Positions 34,117-42,552 of a DNA stretch of 54,888 nt are shown here, in pieces. Position 1 is the first letter of the stretch, and each line of letters begins with the position of its first letter. The stretch lies in contig DATHVP010000141.1 in NCBI GenBank assembly GCA_035461245.1, positions 1 to 54,888 on the forward strand, given 5' to 3'. The notes beneath the pieces are model-generated. The model saw only the letters and a program-made list of their open reading frames with translations, did no database searches and was not told where the DNA came from. This stretch comes from SH-MAG3 sp035461245. GTDB taxonomy: Bacteria; Gemmatimonadota; Gemmatimonadetes; Longimicrobiales; RSA9. The position numbers and the translations under genes were made by a program.

Positions 34117-35118
34117 ATGGAGCGAACACTTCCCTGGAGAAATGGCGCACTGGTGCTGGGCACGGGCGTGGCCCTGCTGGGCACATCCGTGGCCATGCGC
34201 ACGACGGTGCCGGTTCCCGGCGACGAGGCGTCCGCGCCGGAGGTGGTGGCAGCGGCCGCGTCGCATACACAGGCGGGTCTGCCCACCACGGGTGCAGGCC
34301 TGGGGCCTGAGTGGGACCTGCCGAACCTGGATCATGAACGCATCGATTACTGGGTGGACCGGTTCCAGAACGTGCCCGAGATGCGGGAGAAGTTCGAGGG
34401 TTTCCTGGAGCGAGGCGCCGAGTGGGCGCCGATGATCCTGGAGCGGCTGGAGGCCCGTGGCATGCCGCTGGACCTGCTGTACCTGGCGATGATCGAGTCG
34501 GGCTTCAACCCGGAGGCGGTGTCCCATGCCAGTGCTGTGGGCATCTGGCAGTTCATGCGGCCCACGGGAGCGCAGTACGGCCTGGCCGTTGACCGGGCCG
34601 TGGATGAACGGCGGGACCCGGTGCGCGCCACGGAAGCGGCGCTGGACTACCTTGAGTCACTGCACCGACGCTTTGGTTCATGGTACCTGGCGTCCGCGGC
34701 CTACAACACGGGCCAGGGCCGACTGAGCCGGATCATGCGGCAGCAGTTCGGCCGGGAGCGGGCCCGCGGCGAGGAGGACTATTACCGGATCCTGAACCGG
34801 TTGCCGGCAGAGACGCGGGACTACGTGCCGCTCATGATTGCCGCGGCGCGTATCACCAAGGAGCCCGCCAGGTACGGCTTCGAGCCCATGCGCCTCGCGC
34901 CGCGCCAGTGGGAGGAGATCACGGTGCCCCCGGCGACTCCGCTGGACCGCATTGCCGGACTCATTGGCAGCACCGTGGCGGATATCCGGTCGCTTAACCC
35001 GCATTTCCTGCTGGACCGCACGCCCAACAACCGGGACTATGCGGTGCGGCTGCCGGTGGGCAGCGTGCCGCGGCTGGCGGCGGCAGGGTTCCCGGGCAGT
35101 ACCGCCACAGCCGAGTAG
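34117..35118 (+). CDS. Membrane-anchored lytic murein transglycosylase with C-terminal LysM-like domain
   Basis: The 333-aa protein has an N-terminal hydrophobic signal or anchor (residues ~10-27), an SLT (MltD/MltE-like) catalytic domain with Glu127 in AMIESGFNPEAVSHASAVGIWQFM and the AYNTGQG motif, and a C-terminal ~50-residue segment (ITVPPATPLDRIAGLIGSTVADIRSLNP) that looks like one LysM peptidoglycan-binding repeat. It cleaves peptidoglycan glycan strands in the periplasm. The ATG at 34117 follows AGAGGAGG; the longer frame from 34054 is rejected. The 34000-34116 leader contains GC-rich palindromes but no clear promoter. Confidence 0.9.
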   Translation: MERTLPWRNGALVLGTGVALLGTSVAMRTTVPVPGDEASAPEVVAAAASHTQAGLPTTGAGLGPEWDLPNLDHERIDYWVDRFQNVPEMREKFEGFLERGAEWAPMILERLEARGMPLDLLYLAMIESGFNPEAVSHASAVGIWQFMRPTGAQYGLAVDRAVDERRDPVRATEAALDYLESLHRRFGSWYLASAAYNTGQGRLSRIMRQQFGRERARGEEDYYRILNRLPAETRDYVPLMIAAARITKEPARYGFEPMRLAPRQWEEITVPPATPLDRIAGLIGSTVADIRSLNPHFLLDRTPNNRDYAVRLPVGSVPRLAAAGFPGSTATAE

Positions 35119-35138
35119 CTGAAGCACAGCATCTGTAT

Positions 35139-35177
35139 ACAGAAGGGGACCGTCCCACGGGGCGGTCCCCTTCTGCA
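35139..35177 (+). terminator. Hairpin after the lytic transglycosylase gene
   Basis: CAGAAGGGGACCG (35140-35152) pairs with CGGTCCCCTTCTG (35163-35175) in a 13-bp stem. No clean T-run follows, so it may be bidirectional RNA-stabilising or a weak terminator. Confidence 0.65.
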
Positions 35178-35322
35178 TCCTCTCGTGCCACTCGCGGGCG
35201 CGGGCGCCTCGACGGGAAACGGCGGGTTCCGTATGTTGCAGGCCTGTTCCCGGGGTTCGCCTGCGCGGACCCCGGAGACGCTATCGCTCGTGAAACGCAA
35301 CGCCCGAACCGGAGCATACATC

Positions 35323-36492
35323 ATGTCGGTCACCCTCCCGGAAGTCAGTCGTCCCCCGCTAACGGCCCTCACGGAAGAAGAGCAGATGTTCCGTGACATG
35401 GTTCGTCAGTTCGCGGAGGAGAGCGTCGCGCCGCTGGTCCACGACATGGACCGGGATGCGAAGATGGACCGGTCCCTGATCTCGCAGCTGTTCGAACTGG
35501 GGCTCATGGGCATCGAGGTGCCGGAGGAACTGGGCGGCACCGGTTCGTCATTCTTCACCGCTGCGCTGGTGGTGGAGGAGGTGTCCCGGATAGACCCCAG
35601 CGTCGGCGTGCTGGTGGACGTGCAGAATACGCTGGTCAACAACTGCATCCTCCGCTACGGCAATGACGACGTCAGGCAGCGCTTCCTGCCGCGTCTGGCG
35701 GCTGACACGGTGGGCGCGTACGCGTTGTCCGAGGCTGGCTCAGGCTCCGACGCGTTTGCGCTGCAGACGCGTGCCCGGCAGGTGGACGGCGGGTGGAAGC
35801 TGGATGGTCGCAAGCTGTGGATCACGAACGGCGACGAGGCGGGCATCTTCATCGTCTTCGCCAATGTGGACCTGGAGAAGGGCTATCGGGGGATCACGGC
35901 CTTCATCGTCGAACGCGACGCGGATGGGTTCAGCGTCGGCAAGAAGGAAGACAAGCTGGGCATCCGCGCCTCGTCAACGACGGAACTGATCATGGACGGC
36001 TGCTTCGTGCCGGACGGCGATGTGCTCGGCGAAGTGGGCAAGGGCTACAAGATCGCCATCGAGACACTGAACGAGGGGCGCATCGGCATTGGCGCGCAGA
36101 TGCTGGGACTGGCGCAGGGCGCACTGGACCACACCACGCGCTACGTGCAGGAGAGGGAGCAGTTCGGCCGCCGCATCGGAGACTTCCAGGGCGTTCAGTT
36201 CCAGCTGGCGCAGATGCGCACGGAACTGGAAGCCGTCCGGCTGATGGTCTACAACGCCGCCCGCCTGAAGGACGCGCACCAGCCCTTCATAGCCGAGGCG
36301 GCCATGGCGAAGCTGTTCTCGTCACAGGTCGCACAGAGCATCGCCTCCACCTGCATCGACCTGTACGGCGGCAACGGCTTCACGAAGGAGTATCCCGTGG
36401 AGAAGCTGTACCGCGACTCGAAGATCGGCACCATCTACGAGGGCACCAGCAACATGCAGCTGCAGACCATCGCGAAGCTGATGATGCAGTAA
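35323..36492 (+). CDS. Acyl-CoA dehydrogenase (short/branched-chain type)
   Basis: The 389-aa flavoenzyme removes two hydrogens from acyl-CoA. It has the FAD-contact motifs YALSEAGSGSDA and WITNGD, the substrate motif, and the catalytic Glu in IYEGTSNMQLQ, in the position used by short- and branched-chain enzymes. CIDLYGGNGFTKEYPVEKLYRD is also diagnostic. The chosen ATG (35323) starts MSVTLPEVSR; the longer frame from 35185 adds an atypical sequence. A TATGTT box precedes the gene near 35230 but the -35 is weak. Its stop overlaps the yhbY start. Confidence 0.93.
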   Translation: MSVTLPEVSRPPLTALTEEEQMFRDMVRQFAEESVAPLVHDMDRDAKMDRSLISQLFELGLMGIEVPEELGGTGSSFFTAALVVEEVSRIDPSVGVLVDVQNTLVNNCILRYGNDDVRQRFLPRLAADTVGAYALSEAGSGSDAFALQTRARQVDGGWKLDGRKLWITNGDEAGIFIVFANVDLEKGYRGITAFIVERDADGFSVGKKEDKLGIRASSTTELIMDGCFVPDGDVLGEVGKGYKIAIETLNEGRIGIGAQMLGLAQGALDHTTRYVQEREQFGRRIGDFQGVQFQLAQMRTELEAVRLMVYNAARLKDAHQPFIAEAAMAKLFSSQVAQSIASTCIDLYGGNGFTKEYPVEKLYRDSKIGTIYEGTSNMQLQTIAKLMMQ

Positions 36493-36788
36493 TGGAGGCG
36501 CTCACGGCAAAGCAGCGGGCTGCGCTGAAGTCCCTGGCGCACCCGCTGAAGCCGATCCTGCAGATCGGCCGGGAGGGCGTGACCGACGCGACGGTGCAAA
36601 GTGTAGCTGATGCATTCCACAACCGTGAGTTGCTCAAGGTGAAGGTTCTGGAGGCGGCGCCCGCCAGCGCCCGGGAGGTGGGAAGCATGCTGGCAGGCGG
36701 CATCGAGGGCTCCCACCTGGTGCAGGTCATCGGCCGCACCGTCGTGCTGTACCGCCGGCATCCCGACGATCCACAGATCGCCATCTGA
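36492..36788 (+). CDS. yhbY: YhbY-family (CRM-domain) RNA-binding protein
   Basis: The 98-aa protein is a single CRM domain with the GxxG-type loop in QIGREGVTDATV and the typical ELLKVKVLEAAP and VVLYRRHPD ending. In Escherichia coli YhbY binds pre-50S ribosomal particles. Its ATG shares one base with the upstream stop (TAATG), so it is coupled to the acyl-CoA dehydrogenase, an unusual functional pairing. A 10-bp hairpin with a 3-nt loop (36798-36820) follows. Confidence 0.92.
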   Translation: MEALTAKQRAALKSLAHPLKPILQIGREGVTDATVQSVADAFHNRELLKVKVLEAAPASAREVGSMLAGGIEGSHLVQVIGRTVVLYRRHPDDPQIAI

Positions 36789-36797
36789 AAACGCGCG

Positions 36798-36820
36798 GCC
36801 CGGCGCCTCTGGTGCCGGGC
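36798..36820 (+). terminator. Hairpin after yhbY
   Basis: Bases 36798-36807 pair with 36811-36820 (one G-T wobble) around a TCT loop. Only TTG follows, so it is at best a weak terminator before the P-type ATPase gene. Confidence 0.45.
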
Positions 36821-36857
36821 TTGCGTGATGGGCCCGGGGACGCTCACAGGGACCCGG

Positions 36858-39626
36858 ATGACACAAGGCACCAGCACGCACGGCAGCGATAGCACGCCGG
36901 TTTGGCACGCGCTGCCGGCGGACGAGACACTGGAACGCCTGGGTGTAGCGGCAGGCACCGGCCTGTCTGCGGCGGACGCCAGGGCCCGGCTGGCGAAGTA
37001 CGGGCCGAATCGCCTGCCGGAGGAGCAGCAGGAGTCTGCCTTCATCCGGTTCGTGAAGCAGTTCCACAACGTCCTCATCTACATCCTCCTCATCGCCGCC
37101 GTATTTACGGGCCTCCTCGGCGAATGGATTGACACCGGCGTCATCCTCGCTGTGGTGCTGGTTAACGCCGTCATCGGTTTCATCCAGGAAGGCAAGGCGG
37201 AGCAGGCGCTGGAGGAGATCCGACGCATGCTGTCGCTGGAAGCGGACGTGCTGCGGGACGGCCGACGCCAACGGGTGGACGCCGAGACGCTGGTCCCCGG
37301 CGACATCGTGCTGCTGGAAGGCGGGGACCGCGTGCCGGCGGACCTGCGGGTGATCAAGGCCAGGGACGCCCGCGTGGAGGAGGCCGCCCTCACCGGCGAG
37401 TCGGCACCTGTCTCCAAGTCCGCGGAACCCGTGGCCGACGACGCCCTTCTGGGGGATCGCCGCTCCCTCCTGTTTTCCAGCACGCTGGTGACGGCAGGGC
37501 AGCTCCGTGGCGTCGTAGTGGGAACGGGCCAGGCAACAGAAATCGGCCGCATCGGCGAGATGGTCTCGCGGGTCGAGAAGCTGACGACACCGCTGCTGCG
37601 GAAGATGGACACGTTCGGGCGCGTCCTGTCCGTTGCCATCCTCGGCCTGGGCGCCCTGCTCTTCCTGCTCGGCTGGCTGCTGCGTGGCTTCAGTCTGACC
37701 GAGATGTTCCTGGTAGTGGTCAGCTTCGCTGTCGCGGCCATACCCGAGGGCCTGCCGGCGATCCTCACCATCACACTGGCCCTGGGCGTCCAGCGGATGG
37801 GACGCCGGAACGCCATCCTGCGCCGGCTGCCTGCCGTGGAGACGCTGGGCTCCGTGACCACCATCTGCTCCGACAAGACCGGCACCCTCACGCGCAACGA
37901 ACTCACCGCAGGCAGGGTGCTCCTCCACGACGGCGACCTCGAGGTCGCGGGCAGCGGCTATGGCGTGGACGGCAGTGTGCACAGGGCGGAAGCGCAGAAT
38001 CACGCAATGGGCGCGGGCGAGGTGCCTTCCGGCGACGTCTCCGCCGACGTGCGGGAACTGGCTGTGGCCGCCGCACTCTGCAATGACGGCGACATAAGCA
38101 TCGACGAGGACGGCACGGCCCGCGCCCAGGGCGACCCGCTGGATGCCGCGCTGGTCGTGCTGGCCCGCAAGGCCGGCATCGACACAGACAGGTTACGAGA
38201 CACGCACGAACGCATTGACGACATCCCGTTCGAATCGGCGAACCGGTTCATGGCGACGCTGCACCGTGCACCGGACGGTGGGCGCCGCACCTTCGTGAAG
38301 GGCGCCCCTGAGGTGGTGCTGGAGATGTGCCCGGGCGTGGACGTATCGGCCTGGCGGCAACGCATCGACGCCGCTGCCGCGGAAGGGTATCGCATGCTGG
38401 CACTGGCGGCAGGCCACGGCAACGAGCGGGACACTCTGGTCGCCTCGGATCTGGCCGGGAACCTGGAGTTGCTTGGTGTCGTCGGCCTGATGGACCCACC
38501 GCGTGAGGAAGCGGTGGAAGCCGTAGCGAAGTGCCAGAGCGCCGGCATCCGGGTCGTCATGATCACCGGCGACCACGCGCTCACAGCGCGCAGTATCGGT
38601 GACCGGCTGGGCATCGGCGACGGGTCCGACGCAGTGACCGGCCGTGAGATCGAGGCGGCGGACGACGAAGAGGTCGCAGCCATCATCCGGGCCCACGACA
38701 TCGTCGCCCGTGCCAGCCCCGAACACAAGCTGCGCCTCGTGCAGGCGCTCCAGTCCATGGGCGAGGTGGTAGCCATGACGGGCGACGGCGTGAACGACGC
38801 GCCGGCCCTGAAGCAGGCGGACATCGGCGTGGCCATGGGTATCAAGGGCACGGAAGCCGCCAAGTCCGCCGCCGAGATGGTGCTGGCGGACGACAACTTT
38901 GCCAGCATCGAAGTGGCGGTGGAGGAGGGGCGCACCGTCTACGACAACCTGAAGAAGACGATCCTGTTCGTCCTGCCCACGAACGGGGGCGAGGCACTCA
39001 TGGTCATGGCGGCAGTGGCGTTCGCCATGCCGGAGCTGCCCCTGACGCCGGTGCAGATCCTGTGGGTCAACATGGTTACCTCGGTGACACTGGCCCTGGC
39101 TCTGGCCTTCGAGCCGACGGAACCGAACATCATGGATCGACCGCCACGCTCCCGGGATGCGCCCATCCTGTCGCGGTACCTGCTGACGCGCATCGGGTAC
39201 GTTTCGGTCGTCGTCGCCACGGCCTGTATCACCCTGTTTCTGCTGGAACTGTCCGCCGGCGCGGCACCCGACCGCGCCCGGACCGTGGCAGTAAACGCGC
39301 TGGTCACCGCCGAAGCGTTCTACCTGTTCAACTGCCGGTTCGTCTGGCGATCGTCCATGGGGCTGCGGTCACTGCGCGGCAACAATGCCGTCCTCATCGC
39401 CGTGGGCATCCTCGTCCTCCTGCAGCTGGGTTTCACCTACCTGCCGCTGCTGAACACCTGGTTCGGGACCGCGCCCATCGGCATCCTCGACTGGCTCTGG
39501 TGCATCCTGCTGGGCATGGTCGTGTTCAGCATCGTCGAGATCGAAAAGCGCTTTGGCCGCCGCCGGCTGCGGCGCGCACAGCGGGCGGCGAAGGCCCGCC
39601 GTCCGGTCCGGGGCGCCACGGCCTGA
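36858..39626 (+). CDS. Type II cation-transporting P-type ATPase (PacL-like, ion uncertain)
   Basis: The 922-aa pump has the P-type ATPase order: actuator domain TGESAPVSKSAEP, the helix-4 motif IPEGLPAI, the phosphorylated Asp339 in SDKTGTLTRN, the nucleotide domain (KGAPEVVLEMCPG), the hinge TGDGVNDAPALK and ten membrane helices. It belongs to the SERCA/PacL class. Compared with SERCA, Asn709 and Glu712 are present, as are Asn738 and Thr741, but the key calcium-binding Asp (SERCA Asp800) is Ser742 in WVNMVTSVTLA. Calcium specificity is therefore uncertain; Na+, H+ or Mg2+ are possible. Start at 36858 follows AGGGA; a GTG/ATG at 36825 is a less likely alternative. Confidence 0.9.
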   Translation: MTQGTSTHGSDSTPVWHALPADETLERLGVAAGTGLSAADARARLAKYGPNRLPEEQQESAFIRFVKQFHNVLIYILLIAAVFTGLLGEWIDTGVILAVVLVNAVIGFIQEGKAEQALEEIRRMLSLEADVLRDGRRQRVDAETLVPGDIVLLEGGDRVPADLRVIKARDARVEEAALTGESAPVSKSAEPVADDALLGDRRSLLFSSTLVTAGQLRGVVVGTGQATEIGRIGEMVSRVEKLTTPLLRKMDTFGRVLSVAILGLGALLFLLGWLLRGFSLTEMFLVVVSFAVAAIPEGLPAILTITLALGVQRMGRRNAILRRLPAVETLGSVTTICSDKTGTLTRNELTAGRVLLHDGDLEVAGSGYGVDGSVHRAEAQNHAMGAGEVPSGDVSADVRELAVAAALCNDGDISIDEDGTARAQGDPLDAALVVLARKAGIDTDRLRDTHERIDDIPFESANRFMATLHRAPDGGRRTFVKGAPEVVLEMCPGVDVSAWRQRIDAAAAEGYRMLALAAGHGNERDTLVASDLAGNLELLGVVGLMDPPREEAVEAVAKCQSAGIRVVMITGDHALTARSIGDRLGIGDGSDAVTGREIEAADDEEVAAIIRAHDIVARASPEHKLRLVQALQSMGEVVAMTGDGVNDAPALKQADIGVAMGIKGTEAAKSAAEMVLADDNFASIEVAVEEGRTVYDNLKKTILFVLPTNGGEALMVMAAVAFAMPELPLTPVQILWVNMVTSVTLALALAFEPTEPNIMDRPPRSRDAPILSRYLLTRIGYVSVVVATACITLFLLELSAGAAPDRARTVAVNALVTAEAFYLFNCRFVWRSSMGLRSLRGNNAVLIAVGILVLLQLGFTYLPLLNTWFGTAPIGILDWLWCILLGMVVFSIVEIEKRFGRRRLRRAQRAAKARRPVRGATA

Positions 39627-39746
39627 CGGCCCAACCGGACAGGCGCGGGCAGGTGGGCTGTGGGGAATTTCCCGCTGGCCCGGCACAGCGCGCCTGGAGT
39701 ATGTTGAACAGCCGGGCAGGGCGGACCGATTCCTGCCTGTCGGCAA

Positions 39747-39770
39747 GCTGCCGGGCTCCCGCCCGGCAGC
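39747..39770 (+). promoter_or_regulatory. Perfect hairpin just before the acyl-CoA dehydrogenase ribosome site
   Basis: GCTGCCGGGC (39747-39756) and GCCCGGCAGC (39761-39770) form a perfect 10-bp stem with a TCCC loop, ending 10 bases before AGGAGG (39781). No T-run follows. It may affect mRNA stability or translation. Confidence 0.45.
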
Positions 39771-39790
39771 CGGTCCAGCGAGGAGGCGAG

Positions 39791-41659
39791 ATGAGCGCTA
39801 CGAAGGAATCAGCGGACCGGGTCCGCCCCGGTCCCGTGGACGAGGAAGAGGCGCGGCAGGTCGCAGAAGCCGCGCGGGAGACGGAATGGTCCAAGCCCAG
39901 CTTCGTGAAGGAGCTCTTCATGGGCCGGCTGCGGCTGGACCTGATCCATCCGCTGCCGGCCCAGGACCCGGCGGAGCGGGAGCGGGCCGCCGAGTTCCAC
40001 CGGAAGCTGTACGAATTTGCGAAGACCATCGACGGCGAGGCCATCGAGCGAACGGGCAAGGTCCCCGATGAGGTGGTCCAGGGCCTGCGCGACCTGGGCG
40101 CGTTCGGCATCAAGATCCCGCAGGAGTATGGCGGCCTGGGCCTGTCCCAGCGGAGCTACAACAAGGCGATTTCCATTGTCGGCTCAGCGGCCTCGGCGCT
40201 GGGCGTGCTGCTCTCGGCACACCAGTCCATCGGGCTGCCGCAGCCGCTGAAGATGTTCGGCACGGCCGAGCAGAAGAAGAAGTACCTGCCGCGTCTGGCG
40301 CAGGGCGAGATCTCGGCGTTCGCCCTCACCGAGCCGGACGTGGGTTCGGACCCCGCCCGCATGGCCATGACGGCGGACCCGACTGAGGACGGCTCAGCCT
40401 ACATCCTCAATGGTGAGAAGCTGTGGTGCACCAACGGCCCCGTGGCGGACGTCATGGTGGTCATGGCCCGCACGCCGCCGAAGCCCGGCAGCAGCCGACG
40501 AGGCATCACGGCCTTCATCGTCGAAGGTGACGCGGAAGGCGTTGAGACGACGCATCGCCTGGAGTTCATGGGCCTGCGCGGCATTGAGAACGGCCTCATG
40601 AAGTTCACCAATGTCCGCGTCCCGAAGGAAAACATCATCTGGGGCGAGGGCAAGGGCCTGAAGCTGGCGCTGACAACCCTGAACACAGGCCGTTTGACCA
40701 TCCCGGCAACCAGCGCGGCGAGCGCGCGCTGGTGCCTGAAGGTAGCCCGCGAGTTTGCCGCGGAACGGGAACAGTGGGGCGCACCGGTGGGCCGGCATGA
40801 CGCCGTCGCCCAGATGCTCGGCCGCATGGCCGCCACCACCTTCGCAATGGAGGCAGTGAACGACATTGCCGCCGGGCTGGCTGACGCCGGCAACTCGGAC
40901 ATCCGGCTGGAGGCCGCGCTGGCGAAGATGTACAACAGCGAGGGCGCGTGGCGCGTCGTGGACGACTGCATGCAGATCCGCGGCGGCCGCGGCTACGAGA
41001 CGGCGGCCTCGCTGGCATCCCGGGGTGAAGCGCCGATCCCGGTGGAGCGGGTCATGCGGGACCAGCGCATCAACATGATCTTCGAGGGGTCCAGTGAGAT
41101 CATGCGCCTGTTCATTGCCCGCGAGGCAGTGGATCCACACCTGCAGAGCGCAGGCGCAATGATGGATCCCAGGGCTGCCACCGGCGCCAAGGTAAAGGGC
41201 CTTGCGGGGCTCGGCGCACATATGGCCGGCTGGGTGCCCCGGCTGCTGGTGGGCAAGGGTCGCGTGCCTGGCGCCTACGGCGAGTTTGGTCGTCTGGCGA
41301 AGCACCTGCGCTTCGTGGAGCGGGCGTCGCGCAAGCTGGGCCGTACGCTGTTCATGGCGATGACGCGGTTCGGGCCGAAGCTGGAGAAGCGACAGTCCGT
41401 GCTGTTCCGGCTGGTGGATGTCGGCGCGGAACTGTTTGCCATGTCATGCGTCTGCGTGTACGCCCACAGCATGATGCAGAAGGAACCGGGCAATCGCGGC
41501 CCCGAGCGGCTCGCCGACCTGTACTGCCGACACGCACGACGCCGGGTCAAGCGCCTGTTCGGCGACGTGTTCAGCAACGATGACGTGGTGACGTACAAGG
41601 TCGCCCAGGAAGTGCTGGAGGGCCGGCACGCCTGGCTGGATCCTGACATGATGGTCTGA
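39791..41659 (+). CDS. Acyl-CoA dehydrogenase (very-long-chain type with C-terminal extension)
   Basis: The 622-aa flavoenzyme is built like VLCAD/ACAD9: a standard dehydrogenase (residues ~70-440) with AFALTEPDVGSDPARM, WCTNG and catalytic Glu in MIFEGSSEIMRLFIA, then a ~180-residue C-terminal helical extension (to DPDMMV). Such extensions bind the membrane in VLCAD. The IEKxP-like N-terminal segment before the domain (FVKELFMGRLRLDLIHP) also fits that group. The start at 39791 follows AGGAGG and is preferred to the far longer frame. It is 164 bases after the P-type ATPase, and upstream GC-rich sequence contains a perfect hairpin. Confidence 0.93.
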   Translation: MSATKESADRVRPGPVDEEEARQVAEAARETEWSKPSFVKELFMGRLRLDLIHPLPAQDPAERERAAEFHRKLYEFAKTIDGEAIERTGKVPDEVVQGLRDLGAFGIKIPQEYGGLGLSQRSYNKAISIVGSAASALGVLLSAHQSIGLPQPLKMFGTAEQKKKYLPRLAQGEISAFALTEPDVGSDPARMAMTADPTEDGSAYILNGEKLWCTNGPVADVMVVMARTPPKPGSSRRGITAFIVEGDAEGVETTHRLEFMGLRGIENGLMKFTNVRVPKENIIWGEGKGLKLALTTLNTGRLTIPATSAASARWCLKVAREFAAEREQWGAPVGRHDAVAQMLGRMAATTFAMEAVNDIAAGLADAGNSDIRLEAALAKMYNSEGAWRVVDDCMQIRGGRGYETAASLASRGEAPIPVERVMRDQRINMIFEGSSEIMRLFIAREAVDPHLQSAGAMMDPRAATGAKVKGLAGLGAHMAGWVPRLLVGKGRVPGAYGEFGRLAKHLRFVERASRKLGRTLFMAMTRFGPKLEKRQSVLFRLVDVGAELFAMSCVCVYAHSMMQKEPGNRGPERLADLYCRHARRRVKRLFGDVFSNDDVVTYKVAQEVLEGRHAWLDPDMMV

Positions 41660-41686
41660 CGACCAGTCCCTGACGCTACCCGGCTG

Positions 41687-41726
41687 ACGGACGGGGCGCG
41701 CCGTTCACGCGCTTCGTCCGTTTCTT
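41687..41726. terminator. Probable terminator of the acyl-CoA dehydrogenase gene
   Basis: ACGGACG (41687-41693) pairs with CGTCCGT (41715-41721), with an inner CGCG/CGCG stem, then TTTCTTCT. It sits between converging genes. Confidence 0.6.
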
Positions 41727-41730
41727 CTGC

Positions 41731-41952
41731 TCAGGACAGAACGTCCCGTCGCCCGGACGCCGTCTCTCGCACCCACAGCTGGTAGTCGAGGGCCGCTTCC
41801 AGCGCCGCCTCGATGCTCCGCACCACGTCCCGCTCTCCGATTTCCCGGCGGACCCGGTCCACCAGTCCGCGGTCGAGGTAAAACGTGTACGCCTGCCGCG
41901 CACCTGCCCCGGCGGTTCTCCGGCCAGGCCCACCGGTCGGGTTGCTGTTCAT
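41731..41952 (-). CDS. Small ribbon-helix-helix-like protein (orphan antitoxin-like)
   Basis: The 73-aa protein has a disordered N-terminus, then QAYTFYLDRGLVDRVRREIGERDVVRSIEAALEAAL, a strand-helix-helix pattern like CopG/RHH DNA-binding proteins and antitoxins, and a short polar tail. No toxin-like gene is beside it; the next genes are an acyl-CoA dehydrogenase and a GroES-like gene. A GGAGGGG ribosome site precedes its ATG. The fold call rests on pattern only, so it may instead be a generic small protein. Confidence 0.55.
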   Translation of the reverse strand: MNSNPTGGPGRRTAGAGARQAYTFYLDRGLVDRVRREIGERDVVRSIEAALEAALDYQLWVRETASGRRDVLS

Positions 41953-42043
41953 GGTCCCCTCCGTTCATGAGTCTCTCTCAGCTGTCGGCCTCCCGCGTCA
42001 CGATGGCGGCGATGCCGGGGCGTTCCCATGACTGGATGCGACG

Positions 42044-42105
42044 ATATCCGGTCCGGAATCCGGCGGCACAGAAACTTGCGAGGTGCCCGAGGGGTACCGG
42101 ATATT
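42044..42105 (+). promoter_or_regulatory. Inverted repeat overlapping a leaderless promoter of the GroES-like gene
   Basis: ATATCCGGT (42044-42052) and ACCGGATAT (42096-42104) are exact reverse complements 43 bases apart. The second arm overlaps a -10 candidate GATATT (42100-42105), which has TTGCGA (42076-42081) 18 bases upstream. The -10 ends 6 bases before the ATG at 42112, so the mRNA would be leaderless. No CIRCE element is visible. Confidence 0.4.
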
Positions 42106-42111
42106 CAACGA

Positions 42112-42489
42112 ATGGAACAGGACCGCAAGCATCTGATCGTGGTGGGCGACCGCGTACTCATCGCCCCGGAAGAAGGCGAGGAACGCAGTCGCGTGGGCCT
42201 GTACCTGCCGCCTTCGGCGGTGGACGCGCAGGCCGTGCAGGCAGGCACCGTCGTCGCGACCGGCCCCGGTACGCCCATTTCCGCGCCGACGGAGCTGGGT
42301 GACGAACCGTGGAAGATGGGTACCGGCGAGGCGCGCTTCCTGCCCGTGCAGGCGCGCGCCGGCGACTACGCCATCTTCTTTCGGCGGGCCGCTGTGGAGA
42401 TCACGTTCGAGGAGAAGAAGTACCTGGTCGTGCCGCAGGCGGCCATCCTCGTCCTGGTCCGCGGAGAACTCAACGAGGACGACTGGTAG
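42112..42489 (+). CDS. GroES-like co-chaperone (Cpn10 fold)
   Basis: The 125-aa protein has the Cpn10 start VVGDRVLIAPEEGEERSRVGLYLPP and the later GDYAIFFRRAAVEITFEEKKYLVVPQAAILVLVRGE, giving the expected beta-barrel. It is longer than standard GroES (~97 aa), with an insertion around residues 50-70 and an acidic tail, and groEL is not adjacent. It is therefore a divergent paralogue and not the housekeeping GroES. The ATG at 42112 is chosen over 42028 because a promoter lies just upstream. hslO follows after a terminator. Confidence 0.8.
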   Translation: MEQDRKHLIVVGDRVLIAPEEGEERSRVGLYLPPSAVDAQAVQAGTVVATGPGTPISAPTELGDEPWKMGTGEARFLPVQARAGDYAIFFRRAAVEITFEEKKYLVVPQAAILVLVRGELNEDDW

Positions 42490-42515
42490 TACCCTGTTCC
42501 TGAAACCGTATCAGG

Positions 42516-42540
42516 GGCTCCGGGGACGGAGCCTTTTTCT
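42516..42540 (+). terminator. Intrinsic terminator between the GroES-like gene and hslO
   Basis: GGCTCCG (42516-42522) and CGGAGCC (42527-42533) flank loop GGGA, followed by TTTTTCT. Its T-run ends at the ribosome site of hslO (ATG at 42553), so it terminates or attenuates transcription into that gene. Confidence 0.8.
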
Positions 42541-42552
42541 TTGGAGTACGAC

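Noticed and set aside
41676..41968. Alternative minus-strand frames of 85 and 87 codons around the ribbon-helix-helix-like gene
   Set aside because: They overlap the 73-codon frame, which alone has both a GGAGGGG ribosome site and a plausible fold pattern.
42000..42111. CIRCE heat-shock operator before the GroES-like gene
   Set aside because: The TTAGCACTC-N9-GAGTGCTAA consensus is absent; only the unrelated ATATCCGGT inverted repeat is seen.
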